From NCBI RefSeq assembly GCF_000718025.1, contig NZ_JODS01000016.1:62001-126000 (forward strand): a DNA stretch of 64,000 bases, written 5' to 3'. Below, in pieces: positions 1 through 9,613 of the stretch. Source of the stretch: Kitasatospora purpeofusca. GTDB lineage: Bacteria; Actinomycetota; Actinomycetes; Streptomycetales; Streptomycetaceae. Each line of letters begins with the position of its first letter. Positions within the stretch are counted from its first letter, which is position 1. The translations under genes were made by a program, and so were the position numbers. Under the pieces are notes generated by a model, which was given only the letters and a program-made list of their open reading frames with translations, searched no databases and was not told the DNA's origin.

Positions 1-12
1 AAAGCGACGATC

Positions 13-1911
13 ATGGCTGACTCCATGCCCGTCGGCGGCACTGTGCCCGCTGCCGGTCCGCCCCAGCACCCCGCCGACCTCGTCCTGCGCAACGCCAAGA
101 TCCACACCGGCGACCGGGCCCGGCCCGAGGCCTCCGCGCTCGCCGTCCGCGACGGCCGCGTCCTCGCCCTCGGGGACGAGCACGCCGTCGCGGCCCACAT
201 CGGACCGGACACCCGGGTGGTCGACGCTCTGGGCCGGCGGGTCGTGCCCGGCCTCAACGACTCCCATCTGCACGTCATCCGCGGCGGGTTGAACTACGTG
301 CTGGAACTGCGCTGGGACGGTGTGCGCTCGCTGCGCCAGGGCCTCGCGATGCTCCGCGAGCAGGCCGCCCGTACCCCGAAGGGCCAGTGGATCCGGGTGG
401 TCGGCGGGTGGACGGCCGAGCAGTTCGCCGAACGCCGGCTGCCCACCCCGGCGGAGCTCAACGCCGTCGCGCCGGACACCCCGGTCTTCGTCCTGCACCT
501 CTACCAGTCGGCGGTCCTGAACCGGGCCGCCGTGCGCGCGGCCGGATTCACCCGCGACACCCCTGATCCGCGTGGCGGCCAGATCGTCCGGGGCCGGGAC
601 GGCGAACCCAACGGTGTCCTGCTGGCCGCGCCCGGCGCGCTCGTGCTGTACTCGACCCTGGCGAAGGCGCCCGCGCTGGACGAGGCGGACCGCAAGACCT
701 CCACCGTGCACTTCCTGCGCGAGCTGAACCGCTTCGGCCTCACCTCGGCGGTGGACGCCGCCGGCGGCTTCCAGAACTTCCCCGACAACTACGCCACCGT
801 CGTCGAGCTCGCCCGCGAAGGACGACTCACGCTGCGCATCGCCTATCACCTGTTCCCGCAGACGGCCGGACAGGAGCTCGACGACCTGCGTCGCTGGGTC
901 GAGACGGTCCGCCCGGACGAGGGCGACGAGTGGCTGCGGCTGAACGGCGCGGGGGAGAACCTCACCTGGGCCGCCGCCGACTTCGAGAACTTCAGCGAGC
1001 CCCGTCCCGAGCTGGAGGCCGGCTACGAGGGCCGGTTCGAGCAGGCCGTGCGGCTGCTGATGGAGCACGGCTGGGGCTTCCGGCTGCACGCGACGTACGA
1101 CGAGACGATCCGGCGCGACCTCGCGGTCTTCGAGAAGCTCGCCGCGGACGGGCTCTTCCCGGCCGGCAACCGCTGGCTGTTCGACCACGCCGAGACCGTT
1201 TCCCCGCACAGTCTGGAGCGGATCGCCGCCCTCGGCGGTGCGATCAGCGTGCAGAACCGGATGTCCTTCCAGGGGTCGGCGTTCGTCGACCGCTACGGTG
1301 CCGAGGCCGCCGCCCGGACCCCTCCGGTGACCGAGATGCTGGCGCTCGGCCTGCCGGTCGCGGCCGGCACGGACGCCACCCGGGTCTCCTCCTACAACCC
1401 CTGGGTGGCCCTGCACTGGCTGGTGACCGGGCGGACCGTCGGCGGTCGGGCGCTCTACCCGCCGCAGCGGCTGCTCTCCCGGGAGGGCGCGCTGGAGCTG
1501 TACACCCGCGGCGGCGCCCGGATCACCGGCGAGGAGGAGGTGAAGGGGCTGCTGAAGGAGGGCTTCCTCGCGGACTTCGCGGTGCTCTCCCACGACTACT
1601 TCACCGTCCCGGCGGAGGACATCCCGCACATCGAGGCCGTACTCACCGTGGTGGGCGGCCGGCTCGTCCACGCGGTGGCCGAGTACGAGGGCCTGGACGA
1701 GGCGGCGCCGCCGATCAGCCCCGCCTGGAGCCCGGTCGCCCGCTTCGGCGGCTACCAGGCCTCCCTGCCGCCGTCGGCCTCCGGAGCCCGGCAGGCCGAC
1801 CGCGTGGCCGAGGTGGCGGCCGGCTCCGACGAGCAGTACCGGTGGCGGCTCGCCCGCGGGCTCGAACCCGCCGGCCCGGCCGGGTTCGTCGACCCCTGCT
1901 ACGGGGGCTGA
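13..1911 (+). CDS. Amidohydrolase, YtcJ-like (amidohydrolase family 3)
   Basis: A 632-residue cytosolic metal-dependent hydrolase. An N-terminal composite beta-sandwich segment (about residues 20-75) leads into the metal-binding strand with DSHLH, the HxH motif of the amidohydrolase superfamily. Later metal or catalytic ligand candidates are the His in RLHATYD, the His in FDHAE and the Asp in GTDATR, the usual order for YtcJ-type proteins. Length is slightly above the usual 530-600. The C-terminal 50 residues are a loose tail. The ATG at 13 has no clear ribosome site and an ATG at 25 is an alternative. It is followed after 93 bases by an isochorismatase-fold hydrolase on the same strand, so a shared degradative or detoxifying role is plausible. 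The substrate cannot be read from the sequence. Confidence 0.88.
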   Translation: MADSMPVGGTVPAAGPPQHPADLVLRNAKIHTGDRARPEASALAVRDGRVLALGDEHAVAAHIGPDTRVVDALGRRVVPGLNDSHLHVIRGGLNYVLELRWDGVRSLRQGLAMLREQAARTPKGQWIRVVGGWTAEQFAERRLPTPAELNAVAPDTPVFVLHLYQSAVLNRAAVRAAGFTRDTPDPRGGQIVRGRDGEPNGVLLAAPGALVLYSTLAKAPALDEADRKTSTVHFLRELNRFGLTSAVDAAGGFQNFPDNYATVVELAREGRLTLRIAYHLFPQTAGQELDDLRRWVETVRPDEGDEWLRLNGAGENLTWAAADFENFSEPRPELEAGYEGRFEQAVRLLMEHGWGFRLHATYDETIRRDLAVFEKLAADGLFPAGNRWLFDHAETVSPHSLERIAALGGAISVQNRMSFQGSAFVDRYGAEAAARTPPVTEMLALGLPVAAGTDATRVSSYNPWVALHWLVTGRTVGGRALYPPQRLLSREGALELYTRGGARITGEEEVKGLLKEGFLADFAVLSHDYFTVPAEDIPHIEAVLTVVGGRLVHAVAEYEGLDEAAPPISPAWSPVARFGGYQASLPPSASGARQADRVAEVAAGSDEQYRWRLARGLEPAGPAGFVDPCYGG

Positions 1912-1935
1912 CCTGCCGTCCGTCCGACACCGCTC

Positions 1936-1983
1936 GACCGACAGACCGAACCTGACCGACCGACCTGACCGACAGACCGAACC
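1936..1983. repeat. 17-bp direct repeat in intergenic gap
   Basis: The 17-base string GACCGACAGACCGAACC occurs at 1936-1952 and again at 1967-1983, a 31-base period. The gap between the amidohydrolase and the next gene is largely made of GACCGA units. It may be slippage product or a regulator site; nothing more can be said. Confidence 0.6.
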
Positions 1984-2010
1984 CGATCGTCCTCTCCCAA
2001 GGAGTTGACC

Positions 2011-2685
2011 GTGACCGACCTCGCCTTCGACCTCGCCGACGTCTCCGCCCGGCCCAGCCCGGACCTCATCTCGCCCGACAACGCGCTGATGCTGTTCGTC
2101 GACCACCAGCCGCAGATGTTCTTCGGCGCCGCGAGCGCGGACCGGGCCGGGGTCATCAACGCTACCGTCGGTCTGGCCAAGGCCGCCCGGGTCTTCGACG
2201 TGCCGGTGGTGCTCTCCACCGTCGCGGCCGAGTCCTTCTCCGGTCCGATACTCCCGCAACTGCGCGCCGTCTTCCCGAAGCACGAGATCGTGGACCGCAC
2301 CTCGATGAACGCCTGGGAGGACGCCGCGCTGGTCGAGGCCGTCAAGGCCACCGGCCGTCGCAAGATCGTGCTCTCCGGCCTCTGGACCGAGGTCTGCCTG
2401 GTTCTGCCGGCGCTGTCCGCGCTAGCCCAGGGGTACCAGGTGTACGTGGTCGCCGACGCCTCCGCCGGTGTCACTCCGGCCGCGCACGAGCACGCCCTCC
2501 AGCGCATGACCGCCGCCGGCGCGGTGACGGTCACCTGGCTCCAGGTACTGCTGGAGCTCCAGCGCGACTGGGCCCGCACCGAGACCTATGCGGACACCCT
2601 GGACGTGGTCAAGGAGCACGGCGGCGCGTACGGGATGGGCGTGGTCTACGCGCAGTCCATGATCTCCCCGCACGCCGCGGGCTGA
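2011..2685 (+). CDS. Isochorismatase-fold hydrolase (YcaC-like)
   Basis: A cysteine hydrolase of the isochorismatase superfamily, 224 residues from the chosen start. The catalytic triad is visible in order: Asp in FVDHQPQMF, Lys in GRRKIVLSG and Cys in TEVCLV. The sequence GLWTEVCL is typical of YcaC-like amide hydrolases, not of true isochorismatases. The start is GTG at 2011, six bases after AAGGAG at 1999-2004; a TTG at 2005 is in frame but too close to that ribosome site. It sits between the amidohydrolase and a DoxX gene that starts 20 bases downstream, so it is probably in the same transcript. The substrate is unknown. Confidence 0.88.
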   Translation: MTDLAFDLADVSARPSPDLISPDNALMLFVDHQPQMFFGAASADRAGVINATVGLAKAARVFDVPVVLSTVAAESFSGPILPQLRAVFPKHEIVDRTSMNAWEDAALVEAVKATGRRKIVLSGLWTEVCLVLPALSALAQGYQVYVVADASAGVTPAAHEHALQRMTAAGAVTVTWLQVLLELQRDWARTETYADTLDVVKEHGGAYGMGVVYAQSMISPHAAG

Positions 2686-2705
2686 GCGGGAGAAGGAACG
2701 TGACC

Positions 2706-3209
2706 ATGGACACCGGTCTGCTCGTTCTCCGCCTGGTCACCGGGCTGCTGATCGCCGGCCACGGCATCCAGAAGGTCAGCTTCCGGCTCGACGGCAGCGG
2801 CCTGGCCGGCGGCACGGAGGAGTTCCGGCACGACGGCTTCCGCGGGGGGACCCTCACCGCCCTCGCGGCCGGGGCAGGCCAGATCGGCTCGGGCCTGCTG
2901 CTGGCGGCCGGTGCGCTGACCCCGCTCGCGGCGGCCGGCGCGGCCGGGGTGATGACGGTCGCCCTGACCGTGAAGTGGCCGCACGGTCTCTGGGTGCAGA
3001 AGGACGGCTACGAGTACCCGCTCGTGCTGATCGTCGTCGCCACCGTACTCGCGCTCACCGGGCCCGGCCGCTACTCCGTCGACCAGGCCCTGGGCCTGGC
3101 GCCCTGGGCCGCTTGGTGGGTGGCGGTCACCCTGCTCGGCGGCGTCGGCAGCGGACTCGCCGTCCGCGTCCTGCTGCACCGCCCCGAGCCGGTGGCCCCC
3201 AGCCGCTGA
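2706..3209 (+). CDS. DoxX family membrane protein
   Basis: A small integral membrane protein of the DoxX/SURF4 superfamily, 167 residues. The first helix TGLLVLRLVTGLLIAGHG carries the characteristic arginine and HG; three more hydrophobic segments follow at about residues 55-80, 95-115 and 130-150. DoxX-like proteins are commonly found beside small oxidoreductases and hydrolases, and the biochemical role is not settled. ATG 2706 was taken because of GGAGAAGGA just upstream; an in-frame GTG at 2700 overlaps that ribosome site. It lies 20 bases after the isochorismatase-fold gene and 114 bases before the alpha/beta hydrolase, which suggests one four-gene operon. Confidence 0.82.
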   Translation: MDTGLLVLRLVTGLLIAGHGIQKVSFRLDGSGLAGGTEEFRHDGFRGGTLTALAAGAGQIGSGLLLAAGALTPLAAAGAAGVMTVALTVKWPHGLWVQKDGYEYPLVLIVVATVLALTGPGRYSVDQALGLAPWAAWWVAVTLLGGVGSGLAVRVLLHRPEPVAPSR

Positions 3210-3323
3210 GACCGGCTCCGTCTCCTCCCACCTCCAACGGCCCGCCCACCGCACGCGGCGGGACCACCTACTCCGGCCCGGCCCACCGGGCCCGGCCGTA
3301 CCACCGACACCGAAAGGCACACC

Positions 3324-4145
3324 ATGCCCTACATCACGCTCTCCGACGGTTCGCAGAAGTTCTTCAAGGACTGGGGCACCGGTCGTCCGGTCGTCCTCTC
3401 GCACGGTTGGCCGCTGAACGCCGACGCGTGGGACAGCCTCGCCGTCGCCGTCGCCGAGGCCGGCTACCGGGTCGTCGCCCACGACCGGCGCGGGCACGGC
3501 CGCTCCGAGCAGACCTGGGACGGCAACCACATGGACCAGTACGCGGACGACCTGGCCGAGCTGCTGGAGCAGCTCGACCTCACGGACGCCGTCCTGGTCG
3601 GCCACTCCACCGGTGGCGGCGAGGTGGCCCGCTACCTCGGCCGCCACGGCAGCGACCGGGTGCGCAAGGCCGTGCTGCTGGGCGCCGTGCCGCCGCTGAT
3701 GCTGCGGACCGGGGCGAACCCGGAGGGCACCCCGATCGAGGCCTTCGACGACATCCGGGCCGGCGTCGCCGCCGACCGGTCGCAGTTCTACTACGACCTC
3801 AGCGAGGCCTTCTTCGGCTTCGACCGGCCCGGCGCCGAGGTCTCCGAGGGCAAGCGCCGCGAGTTCTGGCTCCAGGGCATGCAGGCCGGCCTCAAGGGTG
3901 CCCTGGACTGCATCGAGGCGTTCTCGGAGACCGACTTCACCGAGGACCTCCAGAAGATCGACATCCCGGTCCTGGTCGCCCACGGTGACGACGACCAGAT
4001 CGTCCCGATCGCCGCTTCCGCCGAGAAGGCCGTGAAGCTGCTCTCCCAGGGCGTGCTCAAGGTCTACCCGGGTGCCCCGCACGGCCTGGTCGGCGCCTAC
4101 GAGGCCGCGTTCACCAAGGACCTGCTGGAGTTCGTCGGCGCCTGA
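3324..4145 (+). CDS. Alpha/beta hydrolase, non-heme chloroperoxidase type
   Basis: A 273-residue alpha/beta hydrolase with the normal length and layout of bacterial non-heme halo(per)oxidases and related esterases. Seen in order: oxyanion region SHGWPLNADAWD, nucleophile elbow GHSTGGGEV (Ser about residue 97), catalytic Asp in VAHGDDDQIVP, and His in PGAPHGL near the C-terminus. The GHSTGGGEV elbow is the perhydrolase hallmark. It starts at ATG 3324 after AAAGG. It is the last gene of the 13-4145 group and is followed by a strong hairpin. Family members work as esterases or perhydrolases, so the physiological substrate is open. Confidence 0.9.
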   Translation: MPYITLSDGSQKFFKDWGTGRPVVLSHGWPLNADAWDSLAVAVAEAGYRVVAHDRRGHGRSEQTWDGNHMDQYADDLAELLEQLDLTDAVLVGHSTGGGEVARYLGRHGSDRVRKAVLLGAVPPLMLRTGANPEGTPIEAFDDIRAGVAADRSQFYYDLSEAFFGFDRPGAEVSEGKRREFWLQGMQAGLKGALDCIEAFSETDFTEDLQKIDIPVLVAHGDDDQIVPIAASAEKAVKLLSQGVLKVYPGAPHGLVGAYEAAFTKDLLEFVGA

Positions 4146-4220
4146 CCCGCGCCGGTCGCGACCTCCCGCTCCCGACCCGAACCCGCGCGGGTCGCGACCT
4201 GCCGCTCCCGACCCGAGTCC
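4146..4220. repeat. 36-bp tandem duplication after the hydrolase gene
   Basis: Immediately after the stop codon a 36-base unit (beginning GGTCGCGACCT, followed by CGCTCCCGACCCGA) occurs twice in tandem, about 4152-4187 and 4188-4220, with few differences. The rest of the 349-base gap to the next gene holds only the hairpin described separately. Confidence 0.65.
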
Positions 4221-4282
4221 GGACGATCCGGCCTGGCGGTTCCACCGGTGCATCGTCCACGCACCACTGCGGAACCGCCCGC

Positions 4283-4330
4283 CCCACGGGCCCCTCACCT
4301 GCGCCGACGCGCAGCCGAGGGGCCCGTGGG
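4283..4330. terminator. Strong hairpin, likely terminator
   Basis: The arms CCCACGGGCCCCTC (4283-4296) and GAGGGGCCCGTGGG (4317-4330) pair perfectly over 14 bases with a 20-base loop. There is no U-run, as is common for actinobacterial terminators. It closes the operon ending at 4145. Confidence 0.75.
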
Positions 4331-4494
4331 CGTCTCCGCCCCGGGCACGCGCACGGCTGACAGGCGGTTAGCCTTGACCCTGCCCGGCGACGGGTCGCCG
4401 TCGGGCGACCCGGCCTGCCGGCTGCCGCGCGCCAGCGTGGGCAGAACGATCTGCGGACCCCCTCCGGGCGGCCGCCGGCCCCGGGGGAGCGACG

Positions 4495-7221
4495 GTGTGG
4501 GAGAGGTGCGACCCGCACCTGATCGGTCGCCGGCGGGAGACGGACCTGCTGGACGCGGCACTCGCCGGGGCGGCCGACGGCGCGGGCGGTTCGGCCGTGC
4601 TGGTGCGGGGCGAACCCGGCGTCGGCAAGAGCACACTGCTGGAGCGGACGGCCCGCGAGGCGCGTGAGCGCGGGTTCACCGTCCTGCGGGCGGTCGGCGC
4701 CGAGGCGGAGACCGACTTCGCGTTCGGGGCGCTGCACCAGGCACTCTGGGCCCCGTTGAGCGACTCCCGCACGCTCTCGGCCCATCAGCGGGAGGCACTC
4801 GAAAGCGCCCTGGGCATCCAGGCCGGCGCGGCGCCGAGCGGGTTCGCCGTCGGCGCCGCCGCGCTGGCCCTGCTGGCCGAGCTGTCGCAGGGCGGGCCGC
4901 TCCTGCTGCTGCTGGACGACCTGCACTGGATCGACTCCTCCAGCGCCACGGTGTTCGCGTTCGTGCGCCGGCGCTGCGCCGAACTGCCGCTGGTGATCGT
5001 CGGCGCGAGCCGGCCCGGTGGCCCGGTGGCCCAGTCGTGGTCGGCCGAGCCCATCGAGGTACGGGCGCTCTCCGAGCCGGACGCCGCCCTGCTGCTGCAC
5101 CGGAACCACCCGCAGCTGGCGGAGACCGCCGCCCGGCGGGTCCTGCGGGAGGCGGCCGGCAACCCGCTGGCGCTGGTCGAGCTGCCGCGCCAGCTGGCCG
5201 CGGAGCAGCAGCGGGGTGTTGTCCCGCTGCCGGACCGCCTGCCGCTGGGACGCCGGTTGGAGCGGATGTTCGCCGGGCGGCTCGCCGCGGTGACCCCGGC
5301 GGCCGGGCGACTGCTGCTGCTGGCGGCCCTGGCCGCCGGGCCGGACTCCTCGGGCGGGGTCTGGCTGCGGGCCGTCGCCGGAGCGGACGCGCGGGAGGCC
5401 CTGGAGCAGGTCGAGGCCAGTGGCCTGGCCCGGCTGGACGCGGCCGGGCGGCTGGTCTTCCGTCACCCGCTGGTGCGTACGGCGGTGATCTCGGCGGCCT
5501 CGCCGGCCGCCCGGCGCGAGGCCCACCGCGCGCTCGCCGACTGCCTGGCGCCGGAGGACCCGCAGCGACTGGTCCACGAGGCGTCGGCGGCGCTGTTCCC
5601 GGACGCGGACCTGGCCCGCCGCCTCCAGGAGGCCGGCAGCCGGCTGGCCCGCCGGGGCGGCGACGCGGAAGGGGCACTGCTGCTCGACCGCGCCGCCGCA
5701 CTCAGCGCCGACGCGGACGAGCGCGCCCGGCGGCTCACCTGGGCGGCCGTGATGGCGGCCCGCGGCGGGCAACTGCGCTACACCGCGGCCCTGGTGGAGG
5801 AGCTGAAGAGCCGGCCGGTGCCGCCGGACATCGCCCCGCTGTTCGCCTACGCGGTGGTCTACGTCGACCAGAGCCACCGGATCGACTTCGAGTCGGCGGC
5901 CGCGCTGCTGCCCGCGGCCCTGGACAAGCTGACCGCCCCCGGCGCCGAGCCCTTCGACGGGCTGGCCGAGCAGGTCTTCTTCAAACTGCTGCTCACCGCG
6001 ACCCACACCGGTGACCCGAGGGCCTGGCAGGCACTGGACCGCCACCGTGCTCACGTCTCCGAGCCCGGCCGGCTCTGCCACCGGGCCTGGCTCGACCCGG
6101 CCCGAACCGCCCGCGGGGTGGCCCGGGAGCTGGGCGCGGTGGTCGACCGGATGAGCGAGGCACAGGAGGCGGGCGCGGCCTGGCTGCTGCTCTGGACCGC
6201 CTCGGCGGTCGACGTGGCCGACGGGGACCTGTGGCGGCGCTTCACCGGCCTGCACGGCTACGCCACCCAGGGCTCGGTCGCGAAGGCCAAGTGCTACCAG
6301 GACTTCCTGCGCGGCCGCTGGGACCGCGCGGCCGTCTGCCTGCGCGAGGCCGAGGCGGCGGAGGAACTCGGCTACCACTGCAACGCGCTGCTGTTCCGGC
6401 ACTACCACGCGCACTTCCTCGCCGGCCGCGGCGACGAGGCGGGGCTGGCGGCCGCGGCGGGGCTGATCCGGCCGGTGGCGGCCCGCGCCGGGATGAGGTC
6501 CGTGCTGGACCGGCTGACCCATCTGGAGGGCCTGGCCGCTCTGGCGCACGGGCGCTACGAGGAGGCGTACACACACTTCACCGGGCTGACCCCGGCCGGG
6601 CGACTGCCCGGCGGCCTGCCCTGGTTCCACCAGCTGGCCTTCGACCTGGCCGAGGCCGCGGCGCACACCGGTCGGCGCGGCGAGGTCCGCGCCCTCGTCG
6701 CCGCGGGGTCGGCCGAACGGCCCGGGGAGATCTCCGGCCACCACGCCTTCCTGTTCGCCGCGGCGGCCGCCCTGACGGCCGAGGACGACACGGCCGACGA
6801 CGCCTACCGCGCCGCGTACCGGACACCGGGCGCCGAGCAGTGGGTCTTCGAACTCGCCCGGCTGCGGCTGGCCCACGGCTCGTGGCTGCGCCGACGCCAC
6901 CGGGCCGAGACCCGCGAAATGCTCCGCGCGGCGCACCGGGCCTTCCGGCGGCTCCAGGCGGAGCCGTGGGCGCTGCGCTGCGAGGAGGAGCTGCGCGCCG
7001 CCGGCGGCCCGCTCGCCCCGGAGCCGCACCGGGCGACCGAGGCGCTGACCGGCCAGGAGCTGCGCATCGCCCGGCTCGCCGCGTCGGGCCTGAGCAACAA
7101 GGAGATCGGCCACCGGCTCGGGCTCTCGCACCGCACCGTCGCGGCGCACCTGTACAAGGTCTTCCCCAAGCTCGGCATCGCCTCGCGGGCGGCACTCACC
7201 CGCGCCCTGGAGGGCCACTGA
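4495..7221 (+). CDS. Large ATP-binding LuxR-family (LAL) transcriptional regulator
   Basis: A 908-residue LuxR regulator of the LAL (MalT-like) class. An N-terminal AAA domain carries Walker A GEPGVGKST at about residues 39-47 and Walker B LLLLLDDLHW near residue 142; the middle 500 residues are helical, alanine-rich and TPR-like; the C-terminal 60 residues form a LuxR helix-turn-helix (LTGQELRIARLAASGLSNKE). Start GTG 4495 is supported by GGGGGAG at 4482-4488. LAL proteins are nucleotide-dependent activators, often of secondary metabolism or sugar use. It is monocistronic, flanked by a terminator-like hairpin upstream and an AraC gene 210 bases downstream, so its target is not obvious. Confidence 0.92.
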   Translation: MWERCDPHLIGRRRETDLLDAALAGAADGAGGSAVLVRGEPGVGKSTLLERTAREARERGFTVLRAVGAEAETDFAFGALHQALWAPLSDSRTLSAHQREALESALGIQAGAAPSGFAVGAAALALLAELSQGGPLLLLLDDLHWIDSSSATVFAFVRRRCAELPLVIVGASRPGGPVAQSWSAEPIEVRALSEPDAALLLHRNHPQLAETAARRVLREAAGNPLALVELPRQLAAEQQRGVVPLPDRLPLGRRLERMFAGRLAAVTPAAGRLLLLAALAAGPDSSGGVWLRAVAGADAREALEQVEASGLARLDAAGRLVFRHPLVRTAVISAASPAARREAHRALADCLAPEDPQRLVHEASAALFPDADLARRLQEAGSRLARRGGDAEGALLLDRAAALSADADERARRLTWAAVMAARGGQLRYTAALVEELKSRPVPPDIAPLFAYAVVYVDQSHRIDFESAAALLPAALDKLTAPGAEPFDGLAEQVFFKLLLTATHTGDPRAWQALDRHRAHVSEPGRLCHRAWLDPARTARGVARELGAVVDRMSEAQEAGAAWLLLWTASAVDVADGDLWRRFTGLHGYATQGSVAKAKCYQDFLRGRWDRAAVCLREAEAAEELGYHCNALLFRHYHAHFLAGRGDEAGLAAAAGLIRPVAARAGMRSVLDRLTHLEGLAALAHGRYEEAYTHFTGLTPAGRLPGGLPWFHQLAFDLAEAAAHTGRRGEVRALVAAGSAERPGEISGHHAFLFAAAAALTAEDDTADDAYRAAYRTPGAEQWVFELARLRLAHGSWLRRRHRAETREMLRAAHRAFRRLQAEPWALRCEEELRAAGGPLAPEPHRATEALTGQELRIARLAASGLSNKEIGHRLGLSHRTVAAHLYKVFPKLGIASRAALTRALEGH

Positions 7222-7431
7222 CGCCGAGGGGCCGGACGCGTGCCCGCCCGCTGCCGCCTCCGGCCCGGCGCCGCCCACTGTGCTCCTGGTGCACTCCGTC
7301 GTGCCTCACGGCGCACGGCCCCCCGCACCCGGCGGAGCGACAGTCAGATGACCTAGGCGACCCCGCACTCCCCGGAGCAGGCTGGTCGTGCGGGGCTTCG
7401 GCCGCGCATGTCGAGAGAAAGGGGCTGCCCG

Positions 7432-8397
7432 GTGAACCTGCGGGTCACGACAGCTGCGGTGCCGGACGCGGAGAAGGCGGTGCACTGGGGTCGGGCGGTG
7501 TCGTCCGCCCTGGCGCCGGTGGAGGTGGTGCCGCTCGCCGACGGCCCGTTCGACGGCCGGCTGGACTCGCACCGGCTGGGCTGCCTGCGGGTCTCCACAC
7601 TGGAGGCGGACGCGACGCGGCTCTCCCGGACACCGGGCCTGATCGCGCGCGCACCCGAGGCGGAGGCCCAGGTGGCGGTGGGCGTCCAGGTGTCCGGTCG
7701 TGCCGTGCTGACCCAGGACGGCCGCAGGGCCGAGATGGCGGCCGGCGACCTCGTGCTGTACGACCTCGCGCGGCCCTACTCCGTGGACTACCCGCAGCGC
7801 TTCCGCTCCCACGTGTTCCACCTGCCGCACCGGCTGCTCGGTGTGCCGGAGGCCGAGATCCGTCGGGTGACCGGGTACGCCGTCACCTCGCAGGAGAGCC
7901 TCGGGGCCGTGCTGCTCCCGTTCCTCGACACCCTCGCCGACGCCGCGCCCAGCTACCCGCCGGCCGTCGGTGACCTGCTGGCCGGCAGCGTCGCCGATCT
8001 CGTCGTCACCCTCGTCGCCGAACTGGCCGGCCGGCCGACCGCCGCCCCGGACGACGCGAACGCCCACCTCGTCCGGGCGGTCCGTGCCCATGTCGACCGC
8101 CGTCTCGGCGACCCCGGGCTGACCCCGCAGAGCATCGCCGACGCCCACCGCATCTCGGTGCGGTACCTGCACCGGCTCTTCGAGGGCGAGGGGGTGACGG
8201 TGGGCCGGCTGATCCAGCGTCGCCGACTGGAGGAGTGCGCCCGGGAGCTCGGCCGGCGGGGCCGCACCGCGCCGACGGTCTCGGCGGTCGCCCAGCGCTG
8301 GGGGTTCGTCAACCCCGCGCACTTCAGCCGGGCCTTCCGGGCCGCGTACGGCACGTCCCCGCGCGAGTGGCGGGCACGGCGCGCCGACGAGGCCTGA
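7432..8397 (+). CDS. AraC family transcriptional regulator
   Basis: A 321-residue regulator with an N-terminal AraC-binding-like (cupin) domain: the region around residues 80-125 with VSGRAVLTQDGR and DLVLYDLARPYSV is typical. The C-terminal double helix-turn-helix of about 100 residues begins near DPGLTPQSIADAHR and ends with FSRAFRAAYGTSPREWR. GTG 7432 was preferred because AAAGGGG lies seven bases upstream; ATG 7408 is in frame but overlaps that site. It is the paralogue of the regulator at 10008-11006, and the esterase at 8633 lies between them. It probably controls the adjacent esterase, itself, or both. Confidence 0.88.
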   Translation: MNLRVTTAAVPDAEKAVHWGRAVSSALAPVEVVPLADGPFDGRLDSHRLGCLRVSTLEADATRLSRTPGLIARAPEAEAQVAVGVQVSGRAVLTQDGRRAEMAAGDLVLYDLARPYSVDYPQRFRSHVFHLPHRLLGVPEAEIRRVTGYAVTSQESLGAVLLPFLDTLADAAPSYPPAVGDLLAGSVADLVVTLVAELAGRPTAAPDDANAHLVRAVRAHVDRRLGDPGLTPQSIADAHRISVRYLHRLFEGEGVTVGRLIQRRRLEECARELGRRGRTAPTVSAVAQRWGFVNPAHFSRAFRAAYGTSPREWRARRADEA

Positions 8398-8632
8398 CGG
8401 CGGCGAGCGAGCCGGGACGGCCGTGCGCGGTGGGGCCGATTCCGGTTCCCTCTCGGCACTGTTCCGCGGCGGCCGCTGCCTAGCGTGGCGAGGAGCGCCC
8501 AGGCGCTTCGGCCCCCGGGCACGGTCACGGTACCCCCGGCCCGTGGCCGTGCCCGGGAGCGCCGCGGTCACCGCCCGCCGCAGGAGACGAGCGGATTCCG
8601 GCCCGACCGGCCACTACGCCAGGAGCGCACCC

Positions 8633-9613
8633 GTGTCCGACAGCACCACCTCCGACAGCCGGGGCCCGGTCCTGGACGGCGGCCTCGGGGAGTTCCTCGC
8701 CACCCGCGCCCGCCGCCCGGACGCGGCGAGCGGGGAGAGCGCGCCCCTGGATCTCTCCTTCCTGGCCGGACCGCACCCGTCGGACGCTCACCAGGACACG
8801 GTCGCCGGCTGGCTGGCGCTGCCGACTCCGGCCGGTCACGTCCGGATCCAGGTGATCCGGCCGGTCGACGCTGCCCGGCCGACCCCGGTCGTCCTCTTCC
8901 TGCACGGCCTCGGCTGGGTGCTGGGCGACGCCGACAGCTACCGCCACCTGCTGCGCGAGTTCGCCGTGGGTGCCGACGCCGCCGTGGTCTTCGTCGACTA
9001 CGGACGGCCGCCCGCCGCCCGGTTCCCGGTCGCCGTCGAGCAGTGCTACGCCGTGGCGTGCTGGATCGCCGAGCACGGGCACGAGATCGGGCTCGACGGG
9101 AGCCGCATCGCCGCGGCCGGGGACTCGGCGGGCGCCAACCTGGTCGCGGCCCTGACCCTGCTCCTGCGCCGGCGCGGCGGAGCCCGGCTGCTCCACCAGG
9201 TACTGCTCTGCCCGGTCACCGACGCGGACTTCGACACCCCGTCCTACCGTGACTTCGCCGAGGGCTACTTCCTGCACCGGGCGGACATGCGCCGCTACTG
9301 GGACGCCTACCTGCCCGACCCGGCCGACCGCACGCAGCCCGCCGCCGCGCCGCTGCGCGCCCGCCCGGACGAACTCACCGGCCTGCCACCGGCCTTGGTG
9401 ATCACCGCGGAGGCGGACGTCCTGCGGGACGAGGGCGAGGCCTACGCGGCCCGGCTGCGGTCGGCCGGAGTACCGGTCGTGTCCACCCGCTACCAGGGCG
9501 TCGTGCACGGCTTCGTGCTGCTCGACTCCCACTGCCGCACGGCCTCGGCCCGCGCCGCCCTCGTCCAGGCCGTGGACACCCTGCACCTCGCCCTGCACCG
9601 CCACCCCTGGTAG
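8633..9613 (+). CDS. Alpha/beta hydrolase fold esterase (HSL/acetyl-hydrolase type)
   Basis: A 326-residue esterase of the hormone-sensitive lipase family. The oxyanion motif reads FLHGLGW, where most members have HGGG. The nucleophile elbow is GDSAGAN, the acid is the Asp in TAEADVLRDEG and the base is the His in GVVHGF. GTG 8633 was chosen because AGGAG (8621-8625) lies seven bases upstream; the frame is open back to 8423, but that stretch is not protein-like. Members hydrolyse short-chain esters or acetylated small molecules in the cytosol. It lies between two AraC paralogues on the same strand. Confidence 0.85.
   Translation: MSDSTTSDSRGPVLDGGLGEFLATRARRPDAASGESAPLDLSFLAGPHPSDAHQDTVAGWLALPTPAGHVRIQVIRPVDAARPTPVVLFLHGLGWVLGDADSYRHLLREFAVGADAAVVFVDYGRPPAARFPVAVEQCYAVACWIAEHGHEIGLDGSRIAAAGDSAGANLVAALTLLLRRRGGARLLHQVLLCPVTDADFDTPSYRDFAEGYFLHRADMRRYWDAYLPDPADRTQPAAAPLRARPDELTGLPPALVITAEADVLRDEGEAYAARLRSAGVPVVSTRYQGVVHGFVLLDSHCRTASARAALVQAVDTLHLALHRHPW

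Noticed and set aside
4111..7278. 1055-codon open frame on the minus strand opposite the LuxR regulator
   Set aside because: It is antisense to a gene with clear AAA and LuxR motifs, is made of Gly/Arg/Pro/Gln-rich random sequence and has no domain. Long antisense frames are normal at this GC content; the same applies to minus frames at 2646-4298, 31633-33765, 54424-56640 and 56647-59079 and the plus frame at 61949-63541.
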